A stretch of 41,218 bases of DNA from Streptomyces huiliensis (GTDB lineage Bacteria > Actinomycetota > Actinomycetes > Streptomycetales > Streptomycetaceae). A model generated the notes under the pieces. It was not told the DNA's origin and did not search any database. It saw only the letters and a list, made by a program, of their open reading frames with translations. The translations under genes were made by a program, and so were the position numbers. Shown piece after piece: positions 23,932-31,128 of this stretch; positions within the stretch are counted from its first letter, which is position 1; each line of letters starts with the position of its first letter. The DNA is taken from assembly GCF_020037025.1 (NCBI RefSeq), contig NZ_JAIQLH010000112.1:1-41218 (forward strand). Reading direction: 5' to 3'.

Positions 23932-24762
23932 CTAGCCCTTCACCGCGCCGGAGGTCAGTCCTCCGACGGCCTTGCGCTGGAGGAAGACGAACAGGATGAG
24001 GATGGGGACGGCGAAGAGGGAGGAGGCGGCCATGGTGGCGCCCCAGTCGTCGCCGAAAGTGGTCCGGAAACCGGTGAGCCAGAGCGGCAGCGTCTGCGCG
24101 GAGGGGTCCTTGCTCAGGATGAGCACGTAGGGGAACTCGTTCCACACGGTGATGAAGCCGAAGAGGGAGGTGGCCATCAGGCCGGGTGCCAGCAGCGGGA
24201 AGATCACCTTGCGGAAGGCCTGGCCCCGGGTGCAGCCGTCGACCATGGCCGACTCCTCCAGTTCCTTCGGCACGGCGGCGACGTAGCCGCGGAGCGTCAG
24301 GACGGTGAAGGGCAGCACCATCAGGGTGTAGATGGCGATGAGCGGCGCCAGGCTGTTCAGCATGTCGGCGTCGCGCACCATCATGTAGTACGCGATGACC
24401 ATGACCTCCCAGGGCGCCATCTGGGCCATCATCATCACCAGGATGAAGCTCCGGCGGCCCCGGAAGCGCATCCGGGCGATGGCGAAGGAGGCCAGCAGCG
24501 CGATCACCAGGGACAGCAGCACCGCGACCGCCGTGGTGATGAAGGAGTTGGCGACGAAGGTCCAGAACCCCTCGGCGTCCACGGCCTTCTCGAAGTGCTC
24601 GAGGGTCGGGCTGGTGGGGAACCAGACCGGGTCGTCGCCGACGATGTCCTTGTTGGCCTTGAAGGCCGTGGCGAACATCCAGTAGACGGGGAAGACGAAG
24701 CCCAGGAACAGGACGACCGCCGTCGCCCCCGGCCAGATCCGGCCGATCAGGGAGCGCTTCAC
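23932..24762 (-). CDS. dasC: ABC sugar transporter permease DasC
   Basis: 276 residues from GTG 24762, whose first bases overlap the dasB stop (GTGA), so translation is coupled. Six membrane helices of the MalG type. The EAA-like loop that contacts the ATPase reads ELEESAMVDGCTRGQAFRKVIFPLLAPG (in segments), matching the EAA---G consensus in its second part. It forms the import pore with DasB for chitobiose/N-acetylglucosamine. No ATPase gene is present; in Streptomyces the shared ATPase MsiK energises such importers. The downstream GH3 gene starts 10 nt after its stop. Confidence 0.93.
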   Translation of the reverse strand: MKRSLIGRIWPGATAVVLFLGFVFPVYWMFATAFKANKDIVGDDPVWFPTSPTLEHFEKAVDAEGFWTFVANSFITTAVAVLLSLVIALLASFAIARMRFRGRRSFILVMMMAQMAPWEVMVIAYYMMVRDADMLNSLAPLIAIYTLMVLPFTVLTLRGYVAAVPKELEESAMVDGCTRGQAFRKVIFPLLAPGLMATSLFGFITVWNEFPYVLILSKDPSAQTLPLWLTGFRTTFGDDWGATMAASSLFAVPILILFVFLQRKAVGGLTSGAVKG

Positions 24763-25736
24763 AGCTCGTCCTCCTCTTGCTTGAGCACCAGGCGCAGGTA
24801 GTAGGCGGTCAGGGCGAGCAGGATGAGGATGGTCAGGATCGAGATCGCCGCGCCCATGCCGAAGTGCTGGTTGTTCATGCCCTCGACGAAGGCGTAGACC
24901 GGCAGGGTCTCCGTGAGGCGGTCGGGGCCGCCCTCGTTGATGACGAAGACCTGGGTGAACGACTTGAAGATCCAGATGACTTCGAGGAACGTCGTGGCGT
25001 AGAAGAAGGGCTTGAGGAAGGGGAAGGTCACCGAGGTGAACCGCTTCCACACGCCGGCGCCGTCCAGCGCGGCGGCCTCGTAGAGCTCCTTGGGAATCGT
25101 GGTAGTCGCCGCGTAGAGGTTGATCGCGACGAACGGCACCGACTGCCACACGAGCAGCACGGTGATCACGAAGAAGGTGGAGAACTGCCCGCTGGTCCAG
25201 TTGTACTCGGCCATGGAGTGCCAGCCCAGCTGGTCCAGCACATGGTTGACGACACCGAAGCGCTGGGCGAACAGCCACTGGAAGACCGTGGTGGCGGCGA
25301 CCACGGGCATGGCCCAGGCCAGTACGAGGCCGAGCAGGAGCAGCAGCCGCGTCCGCTTGCCGAGCCGTGCGAGCAGCAGCCCGATCAGGCAGCCGACGAC
25401 CATGACGAGCGCGACGTTGACCGCGGTGAAGACGACCGAGCGGAGGGTGACCCGCCAGAACTCCTCGTGCCCCAGCGTGTCCGTGTAGTTGTCGAACCCG
25501 ATCCACTCGGTGGTGCGCCGGATGAGCTGCCGCCGGTTGAGGTTCTGGAACGACAGCAGGCCGTTCTGCACCATGATCCAGCCGAGCAGCAGCACCGTGA
25601 AGACGGCCGCGGGCAGGATCAGCAGGTACGGGACCGCCCTGCCCGTCCGCTGGGACACCCCGGACGCCGGTGGTGCGCCACCCTTGCCGGTCCGGGAGGC
25701 GGGCCGGGCCGCCGCCTCTTCGGTCTGCGCTGACAT
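24759..25736 (-). CDS. dasB: ABC sugar transporter permease DasB
   Basis: 325 residues from ATG 25736 (GGGGAGAAGG upstream). MalF-type permease: a hydrophilic N-terminus of about 33 residues (SAQTEEAAARPASRTG), six membrane helices, and an EAA loop KELYEAAALDGAGVWKRFTSVTFP, close to the EAA---G consensus. C-terminus LKQEEDEL overlaps the dasC start. It pairs with DasC in the das importer for chitin-derived sugars. A large hairpin separates it from dasA upstream, so its expression should be lower than that of the binding protein. Confidence 0.93.
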   Translation of the reverse strand: MSAQTEEAAARPASRTGKGGAPPASGVSQRTGRAVPYLLILPAAVFTVLLLGWIMVQNGLLSFQNLNRRQLIRRTTEWIGFDNYTDTLGHEEFWRVTLRSVVFTAVNVALVMVVGCLIGLLLARLGKRTRLLLLLGLVLAWAMPVVAATTVFQWLFAQRFGVVNHVLDQLGWHSMAEYNWTSGQFSTFFVITVLLVWQSVPFVAINLYAATTTIPKELYEAAALDGAGVWKRFTSVTFPFLKPFFYATTFLEVIWIFKSFTQVFVINEGGPDRLTETLPVYAFVEGMNNQHFGMGAAISILTILILLALTAYYLRLVLKQEEDEL

Positions 25737-25778
25737 CGTCGTCCGCCTTCTCCCCTGTACAACGGTGGTGCGTGGTGC

Positions 25779-25827
25779 CGGGCGGGCGGGGCGCCGGCCG
25801 GTGTCCGGCCCGCGCCCCGCCCGCCCG
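25779..25827 (-). terminator. Large hairpin between dasA and dasB (attenuator/processing structure)
   Basis: Perfect 16-bp stem, left 25779-25794 (CGGGCGGGCGGGGCGC), right 25812-25827, with an inner hairpin GGCCGG-TGT-CCGGCC (25796-25810) stacked in the loop. It lies just after the dasA stop (25834). It would stop most transcripts or protect the 3' end of dasA mRNA. Confidence 0.8.
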
Positions 25828-25833
25828 CGCGGG

Positions 25834-27105
25834 TCACTGCTTCTGGCTGAGGCGCTTGTTCATCTCGCCCTCGACCTGCTTGGCCGCGTCCTCGGGCGAC
25901 TTGCCGTTGAGCACGGCCGTCATGTACGCCTTGATCGGGTTGGGGGCGTTCTCGACCGCCGCCCACTCGGCGATCAGCGGGGTGGTGCCGCCGCCCTTGG
26001 CCGCCGGGGCCGCGGCCTCGCCGGCCCCGTGGCCCTTGACCTGCGCGAGCAGCGACTCCTTGTTCGGGATCGAGCCGACCTCCTTGACGAGGGCGCCCTC
26101 GTTCTTGTCGGACAGCGCGATCTTCAGGAACTCCTCGGCGAGTTCCTTGTTCTTGCTCCGCTCGGCGATCGCGAGGTTGGAGCCGCCGAGGAAGACGCCC
26201 TCGGGCTTGTCGGCGGTCTCACCGGGGATGGTGAAAAAGCCGATGTCCTTCTTGATCTCCGGGTTGGCCTTGATCGCGGTGTCGGCTTCCCAGCCCATGC
26301 CGATGAAGGCGCCGGTCTTGCCCTTGGCGAAGACGTCGGCCTGCTGCGGGGTGGCCTCGTCCTTGTCCTTCGGCGCCTTGCTGAACGCCTGGTACTGCTT
26401 GTAGACCTCCATGGCCTTGCCGACCTTGGGGTCGGCGAGGTTGGAGACGTACTTGTTCCCGTCCTTCTTCACCAGGTCGGCACCGGCGCCGATGGTGAGG
26501 CCGTCGAAGAAGTACCAGTTCTGGCCGGGCAGGTAGAGGGGCTCGGCGTCGCCCTTCTTCTGGATGGCCTCGAACGCCTTGAAGAGGTCGGCGCGGGTCT
26601 TGGGGATGTCCTTGATCCCGGCGTCGGCCCAGACCTTCTTGTTGTAGATGACGACGCGGTTGGCGGCCCACCAGGGTGCCGCGTACTGCGTCCCCTCGAA
26701 CACGGACGGCTTGTTGAGGGAGTCCGTCCAGTCCTTGCCGATCTCCTTCTTCAGGTCCTCGAGGTCGGCGAGGCCACCGGTCGCGGCGTAGGAGGGGGTC
26801 TGGGTGTTGCCGATCTCGAAGACGTCGGGCGGCGTGGACTCGGAGAGCGCGGTGGTGAGCTTCTGCTGAATGTTGTCCCACTTCTGGATCTGGACATCCA
26901 GCTTGGCGCCGGTCTTCTGCTCGAACTCGGACTTCACGGTCTCGGTCCACTTGGGCGGGTTCGAGCCGTCCATGAACCAGACGGTGAGGGTCTTGCCCTT
27001 GGAGTCCCCGGAACCGGAATCCTTGTCGCCGCTGTCGGACCCACAAGCAGCCACACTCACCAACAAGGCCGCGACACCCGTCGCCGCTATGAGCCCACGC
27101 TTCAC
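25834..27105 (-). CDS. dasA: Chitobiose/N-acetylglucosamine-binding lipoprotein DasA
   Basis: Substrate-binding lipoprotein of the das ABC importer. 423 residues from GTG 27105 (GAGGAGAG upstream). The lipobox is VAAC with Cys21 after a hydrophobic signal (LIAATGVAALLVSV). Mature sequence begins with a Ser/Gly/Asp-rich spacer, then the family 1 solute-binding fold: TLTVWFMDGSNPPKW, PPDVFEIGNTQTPSYAATGG, FIGMGWEADTAIKANPE, GVFLGGSNLAI and KAYMTAVLNGKSPEDAAKQV near the C-terminus. In Streptomyces DasA binds chitobiose and is needed for normal development on some media. Two DasR operators lie upstream. The following hairpin suggests it is made in excess over DasBC. Confidence 0.95.
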   Translation of the reverse strand: MKRGLIAATGVAALLVSVAACGSDSGDKDSGSGDSKGKTLTVWFMDGSNPPKWTETVKSEFEQKTGAKLDVQIQKWDNIQQKLTTALSESTPPDVFEIGNTQTPSYAATGGLADLEDLKKEIGKDWTDSLNKPSVFEGTQYAAPWWAANRVVIYNKKVWADAGIKDIPKTRADLFKAFEAIQKKGDAEPLYLPGQNWYFFDGLTIGAGADLVKKDGNKYVSNLADPKVGKAMEVYKQYQAFSKAPKDKDEATPQQADVFAKGKTGAFIGMGWEADTAIKANPEIKKDIGFFTIPGETADKPEGVFLGGSNLAIAERSKNKELAEEFLKIALSDKNEGALVKEVGSIPNKESLLAQVKGHGAGEAAAPAAKGGGTTPLIAEWAAVENAPNPIKAYMTAVLNGKSPEDAAKQVEGEMNKRLSQKQ

Positions 27106-27137
27106 AGCACTCTCCTCAGGACCGAAAAGTGGTCTTT

Positions 27138-27153
27138 AATGGTTTAGACCAGT
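27138..27153. promoter_or_regulatory. DasR operator (dre) 1 of dasA
   Basis: Read on the minus strand ACTGGTCTAAACCATT, matching the dre consensus at 14 of 16. It lies 33 bp upstream of the dasA start, downstream of the likely promoter, suited to roadblock repression. Confidence 0.85.
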
Positions 27154-27161
27154 GCCCGCAG

Positions 27162-27188
27162 CTTGGCCTAGACCTTTTGGGGTGTCAA
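27162..27188 (-). promoter_or_regulatory. dasA promoter with DasR operator (dre) 2
   Basis: On the minus strand a -35 TTGACA (27188-27183) is followed 17 nt later by CAAGCT as a possible -10. The second dre-like site (27162-27177, AAAGGTCTAGGCCAAG, 11 of 16) falls between them and overlaps the -10, so DasR binding would block RNA polymerase. Confidence 0.65.
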
Positions 27189-27346
27189 GGGTGTATAAGA
27201 GTCGCTGTCGGCTCCGTTACCGGACCGACACCTGAGGGGCGACCTGGGCGTCTCCGGTCCCCTCGGGCACTGCCCGTGCCACCATGTGACCGCGATAGAC
27301 GGAGGAGCCGGTGACGGCAGCAGGATCGGAGTCGGGAAGGCACGCC

Positions 27347-28117
27347 ATGGCGACCGAGGGCGGGACAGCGGAGAACGGCAGCACCGCCGGCGGTGTGCGG
27401 ACGGCTCGCGTCCCCAAGTACTACCGGCTCAAACGTCATCTGCTGGAGATGACCGAAACCTTGCCCCCCGGCACGCCGGTGCCACCCGAACGCACCCTGG
27501 CCGCGGAGTTCGACACCTCGCGCACCACCGTGCGCCAGGCCCTCCAGGAGCTGGTCGTCGAGGGCCGCCTGGAACGCATCCAGGGCAAGGGCACCTTCGT
27601 CGCCAAGCCCAAGGTCTCCCAGGCGCTGCAACTGACCTCCTACACGGAGGACATGAAGGCCCAGGGCCTGGAGCCCACCTCGCAACTCCTCGACGTCGGC
27701 TACGTCACGGCGGACGACCGGCTCGCCGGACTGCTCGACATCACCCCCGGCGGCCGGGTGCTGCGCATCGAACGGCTGCGGCTGGCCAGCGGCGAGCCCA
27801 TGGCCATCGAGACCACCCACCTCTCCGCGAAGCGCTTCCCCGCGCTGCGCCGGAACCTCGTCAAGTACACGTCCCTGTACACGGCGCTGGCCGAGGTCTA
27901 CGGGGTCCACCTGGCCGAGGCCGAGGAGACCATCGAGACCTCGCTCGCCACCCCGCGCGAGGCCGGGCTGCTCGGCACCGACGTGGGCCTCCCCATGCTG
28001 CTGCTGTCCCGCCATTCGCGGGACGCGGACGGCGCGCCGGTGGAGTGGGTGCGTTCGGTCTACCGCGGGGACCGCTACAAGTTCGTCGCCCGATTGCGGC
28101 GGCCCGCGACGGAATAG
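27347..28117 (+). CDS. dasR: GntR/HutC-family regulator DasR
   Basis: Global repressor of aminosugar use, chitinases and, in S. coelicolor, antibiotic genes; released from DNA by glucosamine-6-phosphate. 256 residues from ATG 27347 (GGGAAGG 6 nt upstream), the length closest to S. coelicolor DasR; GTG 27311 with GGAGGAG upstream is a serious alternative. Winged helix: VPKYYRLKRHLLEM, then PPERTLAAEFDTSRTTVRQALQELV and RLERIQGKGTFVAKPK. The C-terminal UTRA ligand domain starts at LTSYTEDMKAQGLEP. Sequence agreement with DasR (as remembered) is very high over the whole length. It is divergent from dasA. Confidence 0.95.
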   Translation: MATEGGTAENGSTAGGVRTARVPKYYRLKRHLLEMTETLPPGTPVPPERTLAAEFDTSRTTVRQALQELVVEGRLERIQGKGTFVAKPKVSQALQLTSYTEDMKAQGLEPTSQLLDVGYVTADDRLAGLLDITPGGRVLRIERLRLASGEPMAIETTHLSAKRFPALRRNLVKYTSLYTALAEVYGVHLAEAEETIETSLATPREAGLLGTDVGLPMLLLSRHSRDADGAPVEWVRSVYRGDRYKFVARLRRPATE

Positions 28118-28125
28118 TGCGCGCG

Positions 28126-28175
28126 CCGCGGAATCGTCCGGCCGTTCCGACCGTCCGGGCACGGCGATTCCGCGG
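28126..28175 (+). terminator. Terminator after dasR with overlapping inverted repeats
   Basis: CCGCGGAATCG (28126-28136) and its complement (28165-28175) form an 11-bp stem starting 8 nt after the dasR stop. A second 12-bp repeat, CCGGCCGTTCCG (28138-28149) with complement at 28200-28211, overlaps the first, so the two stems exclude each other. Confidence 0.6.
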
Positions 28176-28228
28176 GGAGAACGACCGTGCCGGGCCGGGC
28201 GGAACGGCCGGCTCCGGGTCCATTCCTA

Positions 28229-28257
28229 TTGACGGTCATGACGGTGGCTCATAGTGT
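28229..28257 (+). promoter_or_regulatory. Strong vegetative-type promoter for the SPASM protein gene
   Basis: -35 TTGACG (28229-28234), 17-bp spacer, -10 TAGTGT (28252-28257). This is the best SigHrdB-type promoter in the window; predicted start near 28264 gives a 30-nt leader containing GAGAGGA before ATG 28295. Confidence 0.75.
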
Positions 28258-28294
28258 CACCGGCGCCCGACCGCTGCCTCGCGAGAGGACGATC

Positions 28295-29524
28295 ATGGAC
28301 GACACCGCGGGCGTGCGGAGCCATGACGGGACCGCACCGCAGGGCGGCCGCGAGAGGCCCGCGCCCGGCCCGTCCCCGGCGCATTCACCACGGAAAGTCC
28401 TCGCCCACGGCGATTTGCTACGCCGGTTCGTGGAAGGCCGGGAAATCCGTCCGGTGCATGTACGGCTCGACATCATGGGGCCTTCCGCGCATTCCCGGCC
28501 GGAAATCGGAAACGGGCGAGAAAGCGGAAACGGCCCGGAGAGCCCGAACGGAACGGATGCACTCGGACCGGCCTCCGGGAATTCCCCCGCGGAATCGGAA
28601 ATCCCCCTCCCGACGTCGGAGGCTATCGCCCTGCTGCGCGGATTCGCGGCCTCCGGCGGCCGGGCGGTGACCTTCCGCGGCGTCCGCGAAGCCACCCGCC
28701 ACCCCGGCTACCCGGCCGTCTGCGACGCGGGCCACGAGGCCGGGCTGCGCCTCGGGCTGGTCACCGACGGCACCCGGCTCGGCCGCCCGGACACGGCCGA
28801 GTGCGTGGCCTCCACCCACACCTGGGTACGGGTCGCGCTCCCGGCGGGCACCGAGGCCGCCTTCCGGGCCGCCGCGACCGCGCCCGGCCGGACGACGCTG
28901 GCGTCGCTCCTCGACGACGTCGGCGACCTGCGGCAGTCCGCCATCGACCCGGACTTCCGCATCGGCTTCCACTACGTGATCAGCGAACGCGACCCCGGTG
29001 ACATCCTGGCCGCCGCCCGCGCGGCGCGGGCGGCGGGCGCCCACTACATACGCTTCGACACCGGCCGGCACGGCGGCCCACCGGGCGTCGCGCCGGCCCT
29101 GCGCCAGGCCGCCCTGCTCGCGGACGACGCGTTCGAGGTCCGGCTGCCGCGCCCGGCCGCCGCTCCGGAAGGCGCCTCGGACGACGACGGCCGCCGGGCC
29201 CGCTTCGACCGCTGCCACTACAGCCGCTTCACCGTCGCCGTCGACGCCGCCGGCCGGCTCTTCCCCTGCCCCCAGGTGAGCCACGACCCCCGATACGACC
29301 TCGGCGACGTCGTCGCGGACGGCTGGCCGGACGTCCTGGACGGCGCCGCCCGCGCCGCCTGGGACGCGACGGAGCCGCCGGCCACCGCGGCCTGCGGATC
29401 CTGCTTCTACCGGCCGCAGAACGAGCTGCTGGACCTGCTGCTCGGCGGGCGCGTCGCCCTGGACGACGCGCTGGCGGCGTACGCGGACGAGGTGCCCTCC
29501 ACGCCGCACGCGGACTTCCTCTGA
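28295..29524 (+). CDS. SPASM-domain protein resembling a radical SAM enzyme that has lost its SAM cluster
   Basis: 409 residues from ATG 28295. The layout is that of a radical SAM/SPASM protein. Expected strand 1 PVHVRLDI is present, but where CxxxCxxC should follow there is MGPSAHSRPEI and then a Gly/Asn/Glu/Ser stretch of about 35 residues. The barrel continues (AIALLRGFAASGGRAVTF), yet the AdoMet-binding GGE motif is RGVREA; the next strand GLRLGLVTDGTRL is normal. The C-terminal SPASM domain keeps its four cysteines: RCHYSRFTVAVDAAG, LFPCPQVS and ACGSCFYRP. It thus can hold an auxiliary Fe-S cluster but hardly bind the SAM cluster. No frame elsewhere encodes the missing cysteines. It has a good promoter, ribosome site and intact frame, so it looks functional. 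No peptide or partner gene was recognised. Confidence 0.7.
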   Translation: MDDTAGVRSHDGTAPQGGRERPAPGPSPAHSPRKVLAHGDLLRRFVEGREIRPVHVRLDIMGPSAHSRPEIGNGRESGNGPESPNGTDALGPASGNSPAESEIPLPTSEAIALLRGFAASGGRAVTFRGVREATRHPGYPAVCDAGHEAGLRLGLVTDGTRLGRPDTAECVASTHTWVRVALPAGTEAAFRAAATAPGRTTLASLLDDVGDLRQSAIDPDFRIGFHYVISERDPGDILAAARAARAAGAHYIRFDTGRHGGPPGVAPALRQAALLADDAFEVRLPRPAAAPEGASDDDGRRARFDRCHYSRFTVAVDAAGRLFPCPQVSHDPRYDLGDVVADGWPDVLDGAARAAWDATEPPATAACGSCFYRPQNELLDLLLGGRVALDDALAAYADEVPSTPHADFL

Positions 29525-29555
29525 CGGCGGCACCGCAGGCACGAAAAAGCCGTCA
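29522..29555. terminator. Possible terminator between convergent genes
   Basis: TGACGGC (29522-29528) and GCCGTCA (29549-29555) form a 7-bp stem with a 20-nt loop that contains AAAAA. It overlaps both stop codons. Confidence 0.4.
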
Positions 29556-29927
29556 GCCGTGACTCGTGTCGATCACGCAGAACCGGTTCCCCTCCGGATC
29601 GGCGAGGACGACGAAGTCCGGGTCCTCCGGATAACGGTCCCAGTCGACCCGCTCGGCCCCGATCGCCAGCAGCCGCTCCACCTCCGCGGCCTGCTCGGCC
29701 GCGTCGGCGGCGTACAGGTCGAGATGGAGGCGCGGATACCTGTCGGGGGCCGTCTCGCTGGGCATCAGGGCCAGTTGCGCGCCGGCGCCCTCGGCGGCCG
29801 GCACCAGGACGGTGAAGGTCGCGTCGACCGCGCCGTCACGCGGCTCGTAGCCGAGGGCCCGGGTCCAGAACCGCGCCGCACGCTCCATGTCGTCGACGCC
29901 CAGGACCAGCGATCCGATGCTCAGCAT
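29553..29927 (-). CDS. VOC-superfamily (glyoxalase/bleomycin-resistance fold) protein
   Basis: 124 residues from ATG 29927 (LSIGSLVLGVDDMERAARFWTRALGYEPRDG). The beta-alpha-beta-beta-beta pattern repeats twice, as in metal-dependent VOC enzymes. Putative metal ligands: His in PRLHLDLYAAD, and Glu in LADPEGNRFCVI, the standard C-terminal signature. Substrate unknown; the group labelled glyoxalase-like includes many uncharacterised actinobacterial proteins. It follows the HAD gene on the same strand after 68 bp, so an operon is possible. No clear ribosome site. Confidence 0.82.
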   Translation of the reverse strand: MLSIGSLVLGVDDMERAARFWTRALGYEPRDGAVDATFTVLVPAAEGAGAQLALMPSETAPDRYPRLHLDLYAADAAEQAAEVERLLAIGAERVDWDRYPEDPDFVVLADPEGNRFCVIDTSHG

Positions 29928-29995
29928 CCCGCGATCATGGCAGACGCCACCGACCCGGACAAGGACCCTGCCACACCCCCGCGTTGACCGCCGGC

Positions 29996-30649
29996 TCAGC
30001 CCGCGGCGAGCAGCGCGGGCAGCTTCCGCATGTCGTCGAAGACGACCGTGCCCGGCCCCTCCAGCCGGCCGGCGGGCGTCAGTCCGCCGGCGTAGCCGAA
30101 GGAGCGCATCCCCGCCGCGCGGGCGGCCCGGACGCCGTACCGGCTGTCCTCGACCACCGCGCACCGGGCGGGGTCCGCTCCCATGGTCCGGGCGGCGTGC
30201 AGGAAGAGGTCCGGGGCGGGCTTTCCGCGCGCCACGTCCTCGGCGCTGAAGACGCGCCCCTCGAAGTGACCGTGGAGGCCGGTGGTCCGCAGGTTCCGCA
30301 GGATGGCGGCGCGGTCGCCGTTGGAGGCGAGGCAGAAGGGGACGTCCAGCTCCTCCAGTGCCTCGGCGACGCCCTCCACGGCCGTCAACTCGGCTGCGAA
30401 CGCGTCCACATACCGCTGCTCGTACGGCTTCCACCAGTCGACGGGCAGCGGCCGGCCGAGGCGTTCCCCGACGGCCGCCCGCATGATCTCCGCCGGGGAC
30501 CCGACGAACTTCTCTATGATCTCCGCCTCGGTGAACGGGGCCCCCAACTCGGCCAGATACTCCGCCTCCACGCGGACGCAGATCCGCTCGCTGTCCACCA
30601 GTACGCCGTCGCAGTCGAAGATGACGAGGTCAAAGGGCTTGTCGCGCAT
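29996..30649 (-). CDS. HAD-superfamily hydrolase (beta-phosphoglucomutase/phosphatase-like)
   Basis: 217 residues from ATG 30649. HAD motif I FDCDGVLVDSE with nucleophile Asp12 and acid/base Asp14; motif II LASNG (Ser); motif III Lys in ARGKPAPDLFL; motif IV VVEDSRYGVRAARAAGM. The cap domain is the four-helix type (subfamily IA, CbbY/GPH-like). Such enzymes dephosphorylate small sugar phosphates or act as phosphomutases. Motif spacing fits the YcjU/YniC group. The VOC gene follows. Complete and normal in length. Confidence 0.88.
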   Translation of the reverse strand: MRDKPFDLVIFDCDGVLVDSERICVRVEAEYLAELGAPFTEAEIIEKFVGSPAEIMRAAVGERLGRPLPVDWWKPYEQRYVDAFAAELTAVEGVAEALEELDVPFCLASNGDRAAILRNLRTTGLHGHFEGRVFSAEDVARGKPAPDLFLHAARTMGADPARCAVVEDSRYGVRAARAAGMRSFGYAGGLTPAGRLEGPGTVVFDDMRKLPALLAAG

Positions 30650-30852
30650 GCCCTTCAGCCTATGCGCGGGCCGCTCCCAGCCTCCCCCGCGCGGCGGAAC
30701 TTGATGTTGTCATACCGATATCCGGACAGGGGGTGACGACCGGAGGCTCCCTCCCCTAGATTTCGTGCGCATTACGCGAATGATCGCGCCGCAGGGGAAC
30801 CGCGCCGCGACCGTCGCGCCATGCCGCCGACGCACGGGGACGGAGCCGTCGC

Positions 30853-31128
30853 ATGTCCGAACCACCCGCTTCCGCACCACCCGCCGACGGCCGCCGCAAG
30901 CCGGTCGTGACCCTCCCGATGGTGGTCGCGGGCGTCTGCCTCGCCATCCCGTTCGGCGCGATGCTCTGGGTCGACTCCTACGCCCGGCTGAAGCCCGCGT
31001 TCATCGGCATACCGTTCTTCTACTGGTACCAGATGCTCTGGGTGATCATCTCCACCGCGCTGACGACCGTCGCGTACGTGCTCGTGCGCCGGCAGGAGCG
31101 GGACCGGAAGCGGGGTGGGCGGCCGTGA
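30853..31128 (+). CDS. DUF3311 membrane protein, companion of the symporter
   Basis: 91 residues from ATG 30853 (GGACGGAG upstream). Two membrane helices (VTLPMVVAGVCLAIPFGAML and WYQMLWVIISTALTTVAYVLV) joined by a short loop with FIGIPFFYWYQMLW, the DUF3311 signature. Its stop overlaps the next start (GTGA), so it is translationally coupled with the symporter. DUF3311 proteins commonly precede MctP-type symporters and are probably small transporter subunits; direct evidence is lacking. Confidence 0.87.
   Translation: MSEPPASAPPADGRRKPVVTLPMVVAGVCLAIPFGAMLWVDSYARLKPAFIGIPFFYWYQMLWVIISTALTTVAYVLVRRQERDRKRGGRP

Noticed and set aside
27128..27143. Third dre site before dasA (AGTGGTCTTTAATGGT)
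   Set aside because: Only about half of the positions match; the second half-site is missing.
28295..28700. Frameshift hiding a CxxxCxxC motif in the SPASM protein
   Set aside because: I read the other forward frames in this stretch; none encodes the three-cysteine motif, and the existing frame is open through both flanks.
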